From positions 28,026,267 through 28,090,266 of the forward strand of contig OY365816.1 of NCBI GenBank assembly GCA_959347315.1: a DNA stretch of 64,000 bases, written 5' to 3'. Below the pieces are notes generated by a model. The model was not told the origin of the DNA, did not search any database, and saw only the letters and a list, made by a program, of their open reading frames with translations. A program made the position numbers and the translations under genes. Positions 48,976-60,954 of the stretch are shown here, one piece after another. The stretch is from Bimastos eiseni. Lineage: Eukaryota > Annelida > Clitellata > Crassiclitellata > Lumbricidae. The number at the start of each line of letters is the position of its first letter. Position 1 is the first letter of the stretch.

Positions 48976-51200
48976 GGTTTGCGGCCCTCCCAGAGAAAGC
49001 GCGAAACTGTCCAAATGCAGTTAGCGTACGGGGACGAGGAGTAATTACTAATAACACCCCGTGAGAAAGAGCGGAAAGCAGGACGTCCCTGCACACCCAG
49101 GGTACAACAACAGAGCTCTTTTAGATATATGCAGGCACGTGTTGTACGCATGCATGTAATGGTACACGCATATGGTTGACCCAGAGGCGGTGATCTCGTT
49201 TGACAGTTGCGGGGACACCAAATGAGAGGGGTAAGAAATTTGGGAGACACACGTATAATATGTCTCCTCTTCGTAAAAGGACTTGTCCCGCTCGACACCC
49301 CTGGGTTCGCCGTCCCTGGGTTGACCCAACGTTGTCATTAGCATAAAAAATGAGTCCTGTATATGCATATGAAATAGAGCAGAGATGGTGTTGCAATATT
49401 CTGTGGGCAAGGCAACGGGAAACCACATCACTTATCTCATTTCCGAGTGGCGTAAGAAACCAATGGACCTGCCTTCGGGCAGAGAACTCATCATCATCGT
49501 CGTCAAATGCAAATGATGACGTCATAACATGATGGTGACGTTATTTGTTTAAATAAAAACTGCGTATTGAGGCAAACGCAGTATTGGTTGACTTGATTTG
49601 GTGACCAAATGTGGCCACTTAAGATATCAAAATTAAAATGTTTAAGCATATGAAATTGAAGACGTGCTCCGAATAATTGGATTTAGATTACTAGAACAAC
49701 CTCCAACATCTTAAACTAAGTCACTGTGCCCAAGGCGTCTATTCCCTCCCTAAGTTATTGGAGCAACTTCCCACCCTCCCCCAATTTTTGACTGACTAAT
49801 ATTATTCAAGGATGAATGATAGATTGAACCAAGTTAACGGAACACACATTGACAATGTAGAATAGAACAGAATGGCTCAACTGGAAATACTAAAATATGT
49901 TTAATGGTATATGCCTAATACTTTAAAAAAAATTAACTTCTCCTCAATTTCCAAGCAAGATCTTCACCCCTTACTTTTTTGCTGGAGCATTTGCTCCAAG
50001 GTTTTTATGGTGTAGACGCCTCTAACTGTGGCCTGCATTTTGAAAACCGTTCACCATTTTGACTAAAGGTTACTGGACCCTAACCTACCGCAAAATGTTA
50101 ATTAGGCCTTTGCATTGGCAAAATAGTAATGACTATTGAAACAATCAATATACAACTTTAATAACTGGATAGATCTATGACTAGAAAGAAGAAAAGTATG
50201 TATGTAACTAACTAACTACGTTTCTATCCTCCACAACAACTTTTGATCCATTCTACGGATAAACACGAATTGTTCCCAAACTGTTTCACGAAGATTCTTT
50301 ACCACCCCATAACGAATATAAGGGTAGGTTAGCGATCACAAAACCTCCCACATTCCCCTAAAAATTCACCACTAAAGTGGGGAATCAAGCTAAATTAAAC
50401 TCCCGCCATTTTTCGCTCCGTTTACGAAACCTAGATCATTTAGTATGCGTGACGTTGCAGTGTTTCGAAATAGCTGATAACTAATGGATGATGGCTAAGG
50501 TAATAGGCCTATTGCAGACAATTCTATGAGTCGCCGACGGGTGTCATAAATTGCCCCCTAGCATGGGGAGGCAATGTTCAACACATTTTCGAATTGTAAG
50601 GCTACCTTACATTATATCGACCCGGGCAACGCTCCACGAAGACTCTATACTACCCGAGAACAAACATAGGGGGTGGGGGCTTATTTACGAGCACTGAGTC
50701 AAATCAGAGGGGTTGTGCAAAGGATAGTCTGTGAAAATGCCACCTAATAATTAGTCCAAACGCGGCGCCATAGGCCTACGTCTTATAATGCTTCTGGGCA
50801 AGAAGGTTTTCGGGATAGTATGCCCCATTCACTTTGACAACCGGCTCAATGAAATTGAGTTCAGTGCGGTAGTGCAGCCAAATAATAAAACGTAAGCGTT
50901 ATACAAGAAATTGATACAACAACTGTGTTCAACAAGGTAGTGCGGTGATATAAGTCAGATGCTGTGGGAAAAATATATATAGCATAAAACTTCAGCTATT
51001 ATGGCATCGCCCTACCAATTTTTTTAAATTGGTGGAAATTTGACGAAATTCTGACAAAAATAATTTTGCTTTGGTTTATTTTGAGACACGGTGTATATAT
51101 ATGTGTACGTGTTTATATTATTGAATGTTTATGAAGAATATAAAAGCTCATCTCTCCCAGTAGCCACTCCTTATCCCTCCCTACCATGACCTACCTATCA
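48976..51200. other. unassigned sequence, no gene recognised
   Basis: It contains minus-strand ORFs of 127-134 codons at 48912-49525 without recognisable motifs, and otherwise AT-rich unique-looking DNA. I see no splice-supported exon. Confidence 0.5.
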
Positions 51201-51394
51201 GCTTATGCTCATTCTAATCGAGTTGGAGGATAAGGGCGGGTCCATTGGCGACTCTCCGGTTACTAGTAGTAGAAGGCCTGGAATGGGAAGTAGTAGTAGT
51301 AGTGGTAGTTTTAGTAGTAGTTGTAGCATAATTAAAATTACTCCTGTTATTGTTATCTGCCTGTCTGTCTGCTCGTCTGTCTACCCAACCATCC

Positions 51395-51519
51395 ATCCAT
51401 CCATCCATCCATCCATCCATCTAGCCTATCTGTATGTCTCACGATCTGTCTGTCTGTCGAACCGTTCAATCGTTGAAGCATCGACGGACTTACACGGATA
51501 AATACACACACACGCACAA

Positions 51520-51560
<41 letters not shown>

Positions 51561-51640
51561 AACACACACGCACAAACATAGACACACACGCACAAACACA
51601 CACACGCACAAACACAAACACACACACACTTTTTTCCAAC
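51395..51640. repeat. (CATC)n and (CA)n microsatellites
   Basis: Six catc units at 51398-51422, then cacacacacgcacaaacac sequence from 51500. Confidence 0.9.
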
Positions 51641-51899
51641 TCTCGGTCTGCTCTGTGATAACCGAGATGAACACACATATACACACACACGACCGAAATA
51701 ACTCGTTTACGTCGTGTTCATAAAAAGACGCCTACATCTTCCTTCTCTTTTCGTCCCGTCGTGATTTACAGGGTCCGTCGCTGCTTCCGTGCCTGCATCA
51801 TTATGAGCCCTTCATGGCTTCCTCGTGCATAATTGGAACTCCATCTTCCTTTCACTACACGAACCGTTTGAATGGACTCGCTCTGCATACACTTCTGTG

Positions 51900-51995
51900 T
51901 TGACCGAAGACCAACACGCTTAGGGCAGCAAAGCAGGTGGCACTTTTGGGATGTCCTCGAAGGGCGCTATATAAATGGCTAGTTTCGTCACATTT
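51900..51995 (+). mobile_element. LINE/SINE 3'-end fragment
   Basis: 'tcgaagggcgctatataaat' followed by GGCTAGTTTCGTCACA, the shared 3' end. Confidence 0.45.
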
Positions 51996-52029
51996 ATAAC
52001 GGAAGCTCCTCTGGTGCTCGGTCTCCGAT

Positions 52030-52090
52030 AGTGCCAATCCCATGTCTTGAGTAATGAGGACGGCGTCCTTCATCAACTTTGTTATATATA
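52030..52090 (+). repeat. CCAGTCCCAAG dispersed repeat, divergent
   Basis: 'agtgccaatcccatgtcttg' then 'aatgaggacggcgtcc' and 'atcaactttg'. Confidence 0.55.
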
Positions 52091-52379
52091 CATAATTATA
52101 TACACATATATAAGATAACATTTACAGGTGAATCTGAGTTGGTTGAATATTGAGTTGGTTATGAGTGAGCAGGTGGAGCGGAAATCTTGACTCAACCATA
52201 ATGAGTATGCAGAGCACGTAGACTGTCGATGGGAAGATGAGACGGTGACGGAGAGGACTAGTACGCCTACCCAGCCATCAGAGTATTATATAGGCCGAAT
52301 CTTGGAAGACAGAAGTTACTAATGCTGAGAGAAAGAATATTTCTCATCAGAATCAGTTGACGTTATAATTTTATACAAA

Positions 52380-52670
52380 AAAGTCTTATCATTAATATTA
52401 TTATTTTCATGATAATTTTTATTATTATTATAGTTATTATTAACATTATTTTTCATGTTATTTATTATTGTTATTATTATTGCTATTATTATTATTGGCA
52501 TAACTATTATATTTCATGCTAATTATTATTATTATTATTACTTTATATTATATTGTTATCATAATAATCATCATTATTATTTTTCATGTTAATTGTTATT
52601 ATCATCAATATTGGTATAATTATTATGATTAGTTTTCATGATAATTATTATCACTGTTATTCTTTCCATT
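52380..52670. repeat. degenerate (ATT)n tract
   Basis: 'attattattattgctattat' with repeated 'tttttcatg' interruptions. Confidence 0.85.
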
Positions 52671-53140
52671 TGAACAGTTTGTAGCAGCTATTCCAAGTCT
52701 AGACCCCGAATTCACGGTCTATTGCCACTCAGTGTGTCTTTAGTCTGGTCATCAGTACGTCTTAATGAGGATGCTTGTATGCGTACGTGCGTGTTTAATT
52801 TCTGTCTGTATTGCAACACTACATTACGGGAAACACGGAGCACACGTATGAAAACAGACGTCTAAAAATCTATATAATTGACTAAATCACGTGTCTACGT
52901 CTGTCTGTCCGTCAACCTGTCTGTCTGATTCAAGGCGCGTGATTGGACAGAAGCGTCGTATGCAAATAAAGTTTACCTACATCTATAGTCTGTCAGCAGT
53001 ACCGGGTGCAGTAACATTTCGCGAATTTTCCGTCTTACGTACACCTTACTGCACCGGGTGCTGTTTTTCGTAGCAAGAGTCTTTCGCAGTAAACAAATGT
53101 CCGATTCGAGTTTCAAAAAACGCTTATACGCGTCTACGTA

Positions 53141-53212
53141 AGTATATTTGCAGTTATTAAAATTAAATACATCGTGTAATGCAAGTATATTTGCAGTTAT
53201 TAAAATTGAATG
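53141..53212. repeat. 43-bp tandem duplication
   Basis: 'aagtatatttgcagttatta' followed by 'aaatt(a/g)aat' occurs at 53141 and again at 53184. Confidence 0.8.
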
Positions 53213-53467
53213 GAATCTTAACGGATAATGCGTATTTTTTGGCATATTTTAGTAGGCCTATTGACTGCGGCGAATTTGCAGTAGGCCTATGTTTAGGTGA
53301 CGTACAGTTCGCCTTGACCGTTTCGTTAAAATCATCCCAGTGTCTTAAAACCACTACTCTAGCAACGTTAACATTAAGTATGACCCGTGATTTTTAACGC
53401 TGACCAAGCAAGTCAAGCTTGTGTACGTTCTGGAAACAGTGGACTTTAATTTAATTACACAACCCAT

Positions 53468-53500
53468 AGACTTCTTAATAGGCCTATTATTAAGAAGTCT
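53468..53500. repeat. perfect 13-bp inverted repeat over TAGGCCTA
   Basis: Arms AGACTTCTTAATA and TATTAAGAAGTCT are separated by GGCCTAT. It is a strong hairpin or possible relic of a short palindromic element. Confidence 0.8.
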
Positions 53501-53733
53501 ACGCACAACTGTATAATTGAGAGACTTTGTATTTTTAATATATTCACAATGACAGCAAACAACGCTTCATATTAGCAATGATCCACAGACACGGTTGCTC
53601 CTTAATGAACTAACAATGTTACATTTCCAATTGACCCGTTACTATCTTTAACCGTCGACAGACGCTCTTAATTTAAAAGCAGTGTCCGAATATGTCAAAC
53701 ATTATTAATTCCACCGCAGCCTATAATACTCTC

Positions 53734-53795
53734 GTAGTGCCAGTCCCAAGACTGGAGAAAGGAGGAGAGCGACGCTGATACTGACCAGAACGCTC
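53734..53795 (+). repeat. CCAGTCCCAAG dispersed repeat
   Basis: 'tagtgccagtcccaagactg' then 'gagaaaggaggagagcgacg'. Confidence 0.65.
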
Positions 53796-54594
53796 AAAGC
53801 CGTATGGTGGTAAACGGCCAAGACAGCAATGTGACCTACTGATGCAGTAATTGACAGAAATGTCTGTTATTAGTTGACGAGGAATGTTCTTTGACATTAG
53901 ACCTGAACTATTTAGGAGTACTTTCTGTGTCATATACCACGATAACATAAATTTTAGCAAGCGATATAGCAGCAAAACTTACACGAGTCCACCTTGGCCA
54001 CATATTAGTCCACTCCTTATGTATAGACCCCTAACTATCCTCAGGATGCAAAGTACCACGTGATAGCCATTTTGGTGGTCAGCGAACAACATGATCATTA
54101 CAACATTATTATCATCATCATTCTTATTAGCATAAAAGGTTTAAGAACCGCTAAAGACAGACGAGTAACGTCCATATTGCACCTAGTAAGAGTGCAGTTA
54201 GTGCACCTGTATCCTTCATCTAGAATAACTGTACACAACAGTTCTTGTTAAATTTTGCGGACCAGGAATTATTTAACCAGACTCAATGATCGAAACGCTG
54301 CTTAAATTCATATCATTTTCAATTTTTCATATTAATACATTACACCAATACGTTACCTAATAGGTGAGGAAATTTTACATATTAAAATATAGATCACTTA
54401 ATTATATCGTAACGGATGATTACTGTTTCTATCGTTGCATCTGTAAAACTGTTCAATGTAGTGTTCTCATCTTTCCCTGTTCTACACTTAATAATTAAAT
54501 AATGCTTTAAAGTTAATAAAAGTTACTATTTAAGTTTCGTACGATCAATATTGTCTATTCGACTATCATTGTGTAATTGGTAAACAATCACTCG

Positions 54595-54805
54595 TGGACC
54601 AGTACCAGAACGAGGTCCAGTACCAGATTGAGGACCAGTACCATGCCGAGGAAAATTACCGGACAGAAGACACGTACCATGTCGAGGACCAGTACCAGAT
54701 TGAGGACCACTACCACGTCGAGAACCATTACCAGGTCGAGGACCAGTACCAGGTCAAGGACCAGTACCAGGCCGAGGTCCAGTATCGGACACAGGACCAC
54801 AGGAT
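54595..54805. repeat. GAGGACCAGTACCAG minisatellite
   Basis: About 11 units of 17-18 bases (gaggaccagtaccaggtc and variants). Arg/Thr- and Val/Leu-rich ORFs here are artefacts. Confidence 0.9.
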
Positions 54806-55194
54806 TGGTCTGGAGTAGCTTCAGAGTCCAAACTCTAAACTAAGATCAATGGAGAATAATTATGTTATAGCCACGTCATCTAAACCAAAAGTGCTACATC
54901 AATAAGTTATTGACATTTATTTTATTAATTAGATATTCATCAATTAGATACTTCGACGTTCACAATACGCCGCTCAACTCGAAACTCTGCCGTTTCAAAA
55001 CTTAACTCTACAGAAAAAGATGCACAAATCGTGCAAAACAAGCAACGAAGACAGTGGCAAGAAGGCTCTGAACTCCTTCGTATAGAAAAACCTCTGGAGA
55101 AGACGCTACTTGGTAAAGGGAATTATTAGAAACTCTAATGACCATCGATTAACAGGCTTTAAGATTAGCTGCTAAATGCAAATATACACGCATT

Positions 55195-55345
55195 TATATA
55201 GCAACCTCCGCTGCCCTTTTGAATGGGCACCTCACGCCACCTTAAGGTCCACGTGATCGGAGTGTGCCAGTCTCAAGTCTGGGAAAACGAGGAGGGCGAC
55301 GCCAACGGTCCTTGTTGCCGCACAGTGTCGTTAAACTCAAACTAC
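55195..55345 (+). repeat. retroelement 3' end followed by CCAGTCCCAAG repeat
   Basis: 'tttatatagcaacctcc' at 55194 is the minus-strand shared 3' end. The full small repeat follows at 55262-55345 ('gtgccagtctcaagtctggg', 'acgaggagggcgacgccaac', 'cgcacagtgtcgttaaactc'). Confidence 0.65.
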
Positions 55346-55744
55346 ACCGTCCTTATGCAAACCGTCTACCGCGTGGAAGGGATGCACCGGAATGAAAAGC
55401 AGAGACAAATATTGGAAGAAAACATTGTCCAATTTCTAGTCTCTTTCCTACTGCAGGTGTTAATAACAGGTACAATTAAACAGACCCTATTGTATGGGCA
55501 GCAATCACCCATTGTGAGCCAGGACATAATAGATGGAAGGCCACACAGAGCATCAGAAATAATTAATTAATAGTACAATACAGTAATTAAATAAGCCTTA
55601 CAATACATGCAAATCAGTATTAATAGGTTGTGCCTCTGCAAACAGTGTGAAGTTTAAGCCAAAGCATTATACACAGAGGACACGAGAGAGTTGATCTCGT
55701 ATCCAAAGAGAGAGTATACATCGAAGAAATTGGTATAAAGCAAT

Positions 55745-56110
55745 AATCATCACAGCAACCATAATCAGAGCCACAATCAGAGCCATAATAGTAGACACAA
55801 CCATAGCCACAATGATAGCTACAATCATAGCCATAATCATAGCTACAATCACAGCCATAATCAGAGCCACAATCACAGCTACAATCACAGCCATAATCAG
55901 ACCTACAATCACAGCCATAATCATAGCTACAATCACAGCTACAATCATAGCCATAATCATAGCCATAATCATAGCTACAATCACAGCAAAAATCATAGCA
56001 AAAATCACAGCCATAATCATAGCTACAATCACAGCAAAAATCATAGCAAAAATCACAGCCACACTCGCAGCCGTAACAATAGCTACAATCGTTGTCATAA
56101 TCATAACCAG
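55745..56110. repeat. 12-bp tandem repeat AATCACAGCCAT/AATCATAGCTAC
   Basis: About 30 units with alternating variants. The minus strand reads as Cys/Asp/Tyr or Val/Ile/Met/Ala ORFs because 12 is a multiple of three; these are probably not genes. Confidence 0.9.
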
Positions 56111-56236
56111 TCATTTTTAACTCCATATTTTCGCAGCATCGAAAAACGACCCAGCTCTCACTTTCACCAATACCTAAACAAGGGCAGGTCAAGGTGGTCA
56201 TCATATAGTCAAGCCATATTTATAATCAAGGATCGT

Positions 56237-56452
56237 ATGGACGAGCTAGCCCTAGAATCTTTACAGCAAGAAAGGTCAAAAAAGGTCAAGACCACGCAGA
56301 GGAAAACAAACAGGGACAATTACAAAATCTTCTGTAAAAAGTGTGAAAGTGCAAAAAAAATGACAGAAAAAAATTTTGAAGAACGCTGGGTAAAGGGACA
56401 TCGACCAGCTTACAAAGAAATTGTTCAGGAAAGTCGCTTAAAATGTCAATAA
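56237..56452 (+). CDS. small basic ORF, unrecognised
   Basis: A 71-codon ORF starts MDELALESLQQERSKKVK, with FCKKCESAKK and a Lys-rich composition. It has no repeat composition, unlike its neighbours, but no domain I recognise and no splice context. It could be chance. Confidence 0.12.
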   Translation: MDELALESLQQERSKKVKTTQRKTNRDNYKIFCKKCESAKKMTEKNFEERWVKGHRPAYKEIVQESRLKCQ

Positions 56453-56689
56453 TTTCTGGATAGTCCAGTGACTTTGTGCTCTAAGGCAGAATCACACGTA
56501 ATAACTCGAAATAACTCGAAGTGACAAGCGTCCGTTGACTGACTATTTTTGTGCATAGCTTACGCGGGGGAGAAGGACCTGTTATCGAGGCGCTCGTCTA
56601 TCCGAAGAGCAGAGAAAACAATGGAACCAGTCCTTCAAGCAATGTTCGGCCCTTCAGCAGGTGGTCGGTCGGTCGCCCAGAACTCGTGC

Positions 56690-57200
56690 AAACAGGTTGC
56701 TTCTTCAACAACCATCTGCTTCTCAACTAGAGGAATTTTCTTAAAGGAGGAATTTCCCCAACGAAGGAATTTGCCCAACAAAGGAATTTGCCCAACAGAG
56801 GAATTTCCTCAACAGAGGAATTTCCCCAACAGCAAACAGGTTGTCTCTCTGCAACCGGTGGTTGCCTCCTTAGAGTATCTGGCTACCAACCAACCTCCTC
56901 CTCCAACTGTGTATCAGCTGGTTGCAACAGGTTGTTGTTCCTTTGTTGTTCCTTAACAATATGTTGTTCAAGTACAACAGGTTGCTTATATAACAAGTTG
57001 CTTCTAAAACAGGTCGCTTTTACAACAGGTCACTTCAGCAACAGATAGCAACCGTATGACCGTTCCATATGCCTTGTCTGTCCAACAGGTCGTTTCTGTA
57101 CAATACCTCCATCATATCATGCTGGCAGTACCTTCTTGAACCACATCCTAAGATGTTGCAACAGGTCACCCCATTGCCAGTTGCCTCCCTGGCACCAGCG
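56690..57200. repeat. AACAGGTTGCTTC-type degenerate repeat
   Basis: 'aacaggttgc', 'aacaggtcgctt' and 'aacaggtcacttc' recur about a dozen times downstream of the sulfotransferase stop codon. Confidence 0.65.
56748..56832. repeat. 17-bp tandem repeat GGAATTTCCCCAACAGA
   Basis: Five units lie at 56748, 56766, 56783, 56800 and 56817. Three have GGAATTTCCYC, a Rel/NF-kappaB-like decamer; two have GGAATTTGCCC. Confidence 0.8.
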
Positions 57201-57402
57201 CAACAGGCTGTTCTTTCCTAAACGCCAGCTTCCATTTTACTAAGGAGGAACCCGATAGAATTCTCAAGGGTCCAACGCCAAAAAGACCCACTGCCAAGAA
57301 ATCTGCCACCACGGCCTCTCCTCCTATCATCATGTACACACAGTGGCTTATAGATTTACAGAATTGACTACAGCTCCTTTCCTCAGCTACACTTCCCCGC
57401 CG

Positions 57403-58040
57403 CTACGTGGCCACGTAGTTTCTCCGCCTCCTGCTTCTTTCCGCCCGGGCCACCCTCTCCTTCCGCCTGGCCTCCTCGTGCTCCTCCTCCTCCACCTCTC
57501 CTTCGTACGCCTCCTCCGTCTCATCATACTGTACGAGTGCCGATGGGTCGTCAGCGTTCGAGGGGCCAGCCCCGGCGCCGACCGCGTCCCTTCTCATCGG
57601 GGACTGGAGCGAGTGGTCGCCGGCGCCGCGCGCGTGCTGCAGCCGGGCGAAGAAGAGCTCCTTGGCGAAGGCGTACAGCTCGACGTCGAGGCGGTTGAGA
57701 CGGATGAGCTCTCGGCGCTCGGCGTCGCTAACCTCGGCTTTGCTGGCGTGCGTCTCCGTGTACTGAACGAAGTCCCTGGTGAAGTGGAGGTGGAAGGTGT
57801 GCTCGAAGAGGAAGCGTGACTCTGCCTGGTGTTCCGTCAGGCCGAAGAACGCCATGTTGCGGAGGTTGTCCTTGGCGCTCGCGAGCAGCGTCTGGTCGCG
57901 GTGCTCACGGCTCGCGACGGAGCTCTGGTTGTAGCAGCCAACGAGGCTTAGGTTGGCGAGCATCCGGGTCTGGCGGTTGTGGGCCAGGTTGTGCGGGCAG
58001 GACATGAAATCGTTGAGACCGACCCCAGTCCAATCAGATC
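57403..58040 (-). CDS. HS6ST: heparan-sulfate 6-O-sulfotransferase, C-terminal exon (partial gene)
   Basis: The enzyme transfers sulfate from PAPS to the 6-O position of glucosamine in heparan sulfate in the Golgi lumen. This last exon encodes the C-terminal part of the fold. It includes SDWTGVGLNDFMSCPHNLAH, NRQTRMLANLSLVGCYNQS, LLASAKDNLRNMAFFGLTEH, SRFLFEHTFHLHFTRDFVQY and LNRLDVELYAFAKELFFARL, all in HS6ST order. The acceptor CTCTAAG|GA at 58040 and stop TAG at 57405-57403 bound it, giving 211 codons plus two bases. NQS is a possible N-glycosylation site. The final ~60 residues are family-divergent: acidic EEAYEGEVEEEEHEEARRKE then basic ERSRRRRNYVAT. The exon is much more GC-rich than its surroundings. 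The PAPS-binding and catalytic N-terminal part is not seen in the window. Confidence 0.95.
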
Positions 58041-58319
58041 CTTAGAGAAATAGACAAAATAAACAATGGTTTCAATTTTCTTCTGATAACACCAAGAGGT
58101 TGTTTAAGAATAGGAAGAACAGACCATAAGCACGCATGGGTATGAGGTGTTAGCGACTTTTAATTTCTTAGCATCGACATAAGAAAGATGGAAAGTCCTC
58201 TCCCTCGCCATAGTCTCATCTTCCCACCGACAGTGTACAGTCAGCATACGCATCATAGCTGAGTTCGCCAGAGGGCGTAGGTTAAATCACCTGTATATGG
58301 CGATAAGAGATATTATAGA

Positions 58320-58400
58320 GACAATTCAAAGTGGTCATGATTGGGGTCGGGAGCAACTCTGAATCGCTGAGTGGCGCTATATAAACATCAAATTTCATAA
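58320..58400 (+). mobile_element. LINE/SINE 3'-end fragment
   Basis: 'ggggtcgggagcaactctga' and 'gagtggcgctatataaacat' show the shared 3' end. A second 'aatggcgctatataaatg' lies at 58966. Confidence 0.5.
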
Positions 58401-59375
58401 TTAATTAAGATCTCCAAAATAAACTCCCATTCTATCATTTTACACTACTAATAAAAAACAGCTAACTCTTTTGACAATGTGCTTCATTATAGAGTGCCTC
58501 TCCAAAGTGCTCTGACTCTCTCCCTGTCTGTCTCTCTGTGTGTCTCTCTCGTCATTCTGTGTGTCTCTCTGTCCCTGTGTCCGTCTGTCTGTCTGTCTCT
58601 CTCTCTAACAACCACACTCTTGGATCTTGTGTTGACATATCTACACAACCCTATGACACTACGCAGCACTCCTCGATATTAATGATGCCATAATTTTTTA
58701 ATGCTACGCAGTCAAGACTCAAGAGTAGCTAGCAAAGACGTAACAGGATTCGGGCTAAATACAGGAGATTAATACTTGACCTAAAAATCAAGAAGCTAGG
58801 TCAGGTCAGCAGAGATCTCAAATTCATGACGTATGAAATACATCGTCTCACAGCAGGTGCTTAAATCAAGTCGACAGGCAGAGGTCAACATTCAGAGAGT
58901 CTGACGGCTAAGGTGGATGGTGTTCAGAGTTGAAACAGAGGGAAGAGGAGATTCCAATGTTCTCAAATGGCGCTATATAAATGTTCCCAGTGAAGGAGGA
59001 GGCAAGAAAGTGTGATAGTTAGCGACACTGGACATTGGAACCTGCTTGTAAGAGCAAAGAACCTAACGAAGAAGAAGAAATGTCCTCCAATGACTAACCA
59101 CGACAACACCTCATTGTTAATTGCGAAACAAACCCTGGCCGATGGAAAGGACGCGGCGACGTAGGCTTTCGGATTTTGATTAGGGTGAGCATAGATCCAA
59201 CCAATGAAACATTGCACTATGGTATCACAGCACACATCCCTCCTCCCTCTGCCAACGGCCCTTAGTAGGGGACAGTCATTGTCAGGCCCCAATAAGATAC
59301 AAAGAGTCTTTATACATTAAGACATCTATGACGACAGAACATAATGAAACAATATAAAACTCTCGCTTCGTCAGG

Positions 59376-59379
<4 letters not shown>

Positions 59380-59416
<37 letters not shown>
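59380..59416. repeat. (CTGT)n microsatellite
   Basis: Nine perfect units. Confidence 0.95.
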
Positions 59417-59499
59417 GCTTGCAGACATCTGTATTCATTAGAGCCAAAAACGATATCCAATACACATGTCGCATTACTCCACAGACCACAAAACACCCC

Positions 59500-59640
59500 T
59501 TAAGTATAATATATTATATATAAATATTGCATATATAATATATACGTATATATAATTATACATATATAAAATATAATATATATATATAAATATATATACA
59601 TACATATATACATACATACATATTACATATGCATGCATAC
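59500..59640. repeat. TATA/CATA microsatellite
   Basis: Compound tatatata, catacata sequence; a further TA-rich patch is at 59760-59800. Confidence 0.85.
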
Positions 59641-60159
59641 CAGTCTATAAGCTATCACTATCACCAATGAGAAAAGAGTTGTATACTATGTGCTACAGTA
59701 ATGCACGTATAGTCAACATTAATTAATACAATATATAGTCCACATATTCAACCACCCCAGATATATATAATATATATAATATATTTATATAGATATATAT
59801 GATGTGTGTCTGCGCGCGAGTAATAAATATGTAATTGTCTTTCTGAGTACTGGTGAAGCAAAGTCTTTGAGAATAAAGAAGTCTGACGAACAGACAGACA
59901 AATATACAATACATATGAAAAGACAAACAGACATACCGACAGACACAACAGCGGCTGCAATCGCCCCCTGGTGTGAGATTGAAGACAGATACAGTAGTTG
60001 GTGTGGAAGATAAATTTAATGCCTTTTACTAAACTCAGCAGAGAGGATAAATCGGCCTCTGTCGCCTGAAGAAACAACTCACAAACACTCACGCAGACAC
60101 AAACACACGCATAAAAGCACACACACGCACGTATAGATGCACATGCACATAACCCAAGC

Positions 60160-60462
60160 TCACACACACACACACACACCTACACTCTAACACACCTACA
60201 CACACACCTACACACACCTACACACCTACACACACACACACCTACACTCTAACACACACCTACACACACACACACCTACACACACACACCTACACTCTAA
60301 CACACCTACACACACACCTACACACACACACACACACACACCTACACACGCACCTACACACACACACCTACACTCTAACACACCTACACACACACCTACA
60401 CACACACACACACACACACCTACACACGCACCTACACACACACACGCATACATACACACGCA
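60160..60462. repeat. CACACACCTA tandem repeat with ~78-bp higher-order units
   Basis: 'cctacactctaacacacct' marks the starts of successive higher-order units near 60180, 60241, 60289 and 60368; the last two units are nearly identical. Confidence 0.85.
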
Positions 60463-60954
60463 CACACTGTATATATGGACTGGCAAGAGTAGCTACAAAC
60501 TGTCCAGGCAGAAGACCAACAGAAGGAAGAACAAAGAAGAACAGAAGCATACAGACAGATACACAGACATAGCAACCAATCGACAAAGACAGATAATTTT
60601 ATGGTAAAATTGCTTCCAAGCAGAAACGTTCTTTCAACATCGTGCAATTTGAGGCTGGTGTATCTGAAAATGGACAGGTAGTAAGACAATGAAACATTGT
60701 CGGAAGATATAGTTCTCGAGTGATCAATGACTACGTCCAAGAATCATTGATGGCCACTGGGAAGAAAATCTTTTGTTTCGGTTGCACGTCTACTGAACAG
60801 ATGGCTAGTTCTCATTCAAAACGCTCTCCAACAAAAGAATTGCTGTTTTGTAGATTCTTACAGGGATATGATAGACACCGAACCGTGTCAGAGACATTTG
60901 TTGAATAGAGTTGAAGTGTTGTTAGTTGAATGAACTATTGCTTTCCTAGGGCAG

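Larger units (their letters stand above)
33337..57402. other. 24-kb region without a recognisable host gene
   Basis: This region lies between the first visible FERM exon and the sulfotransferase exon. It holds transposons, SINEs, a LINE relic, an assembly gap and satellites listed separately. The 5' end of the FERM gene is expected somewhere here or beyond, but no F1 start exon was recognised. Confidence 0.7.

Noticed and set aside
48912..49525. Overlapping 127-134-codon minus-strand ORFs as a gene
   Set aside because: Three frames are open together and none shows recognisable motifs; they begin next to a dispersed repeat. Kept as unassigned sequence.
57343..57819. 158-codon plus-strand ORF over the HS6ST exon
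   Set aside because: Antisense shadow of a conserved GC-rich coding exon.
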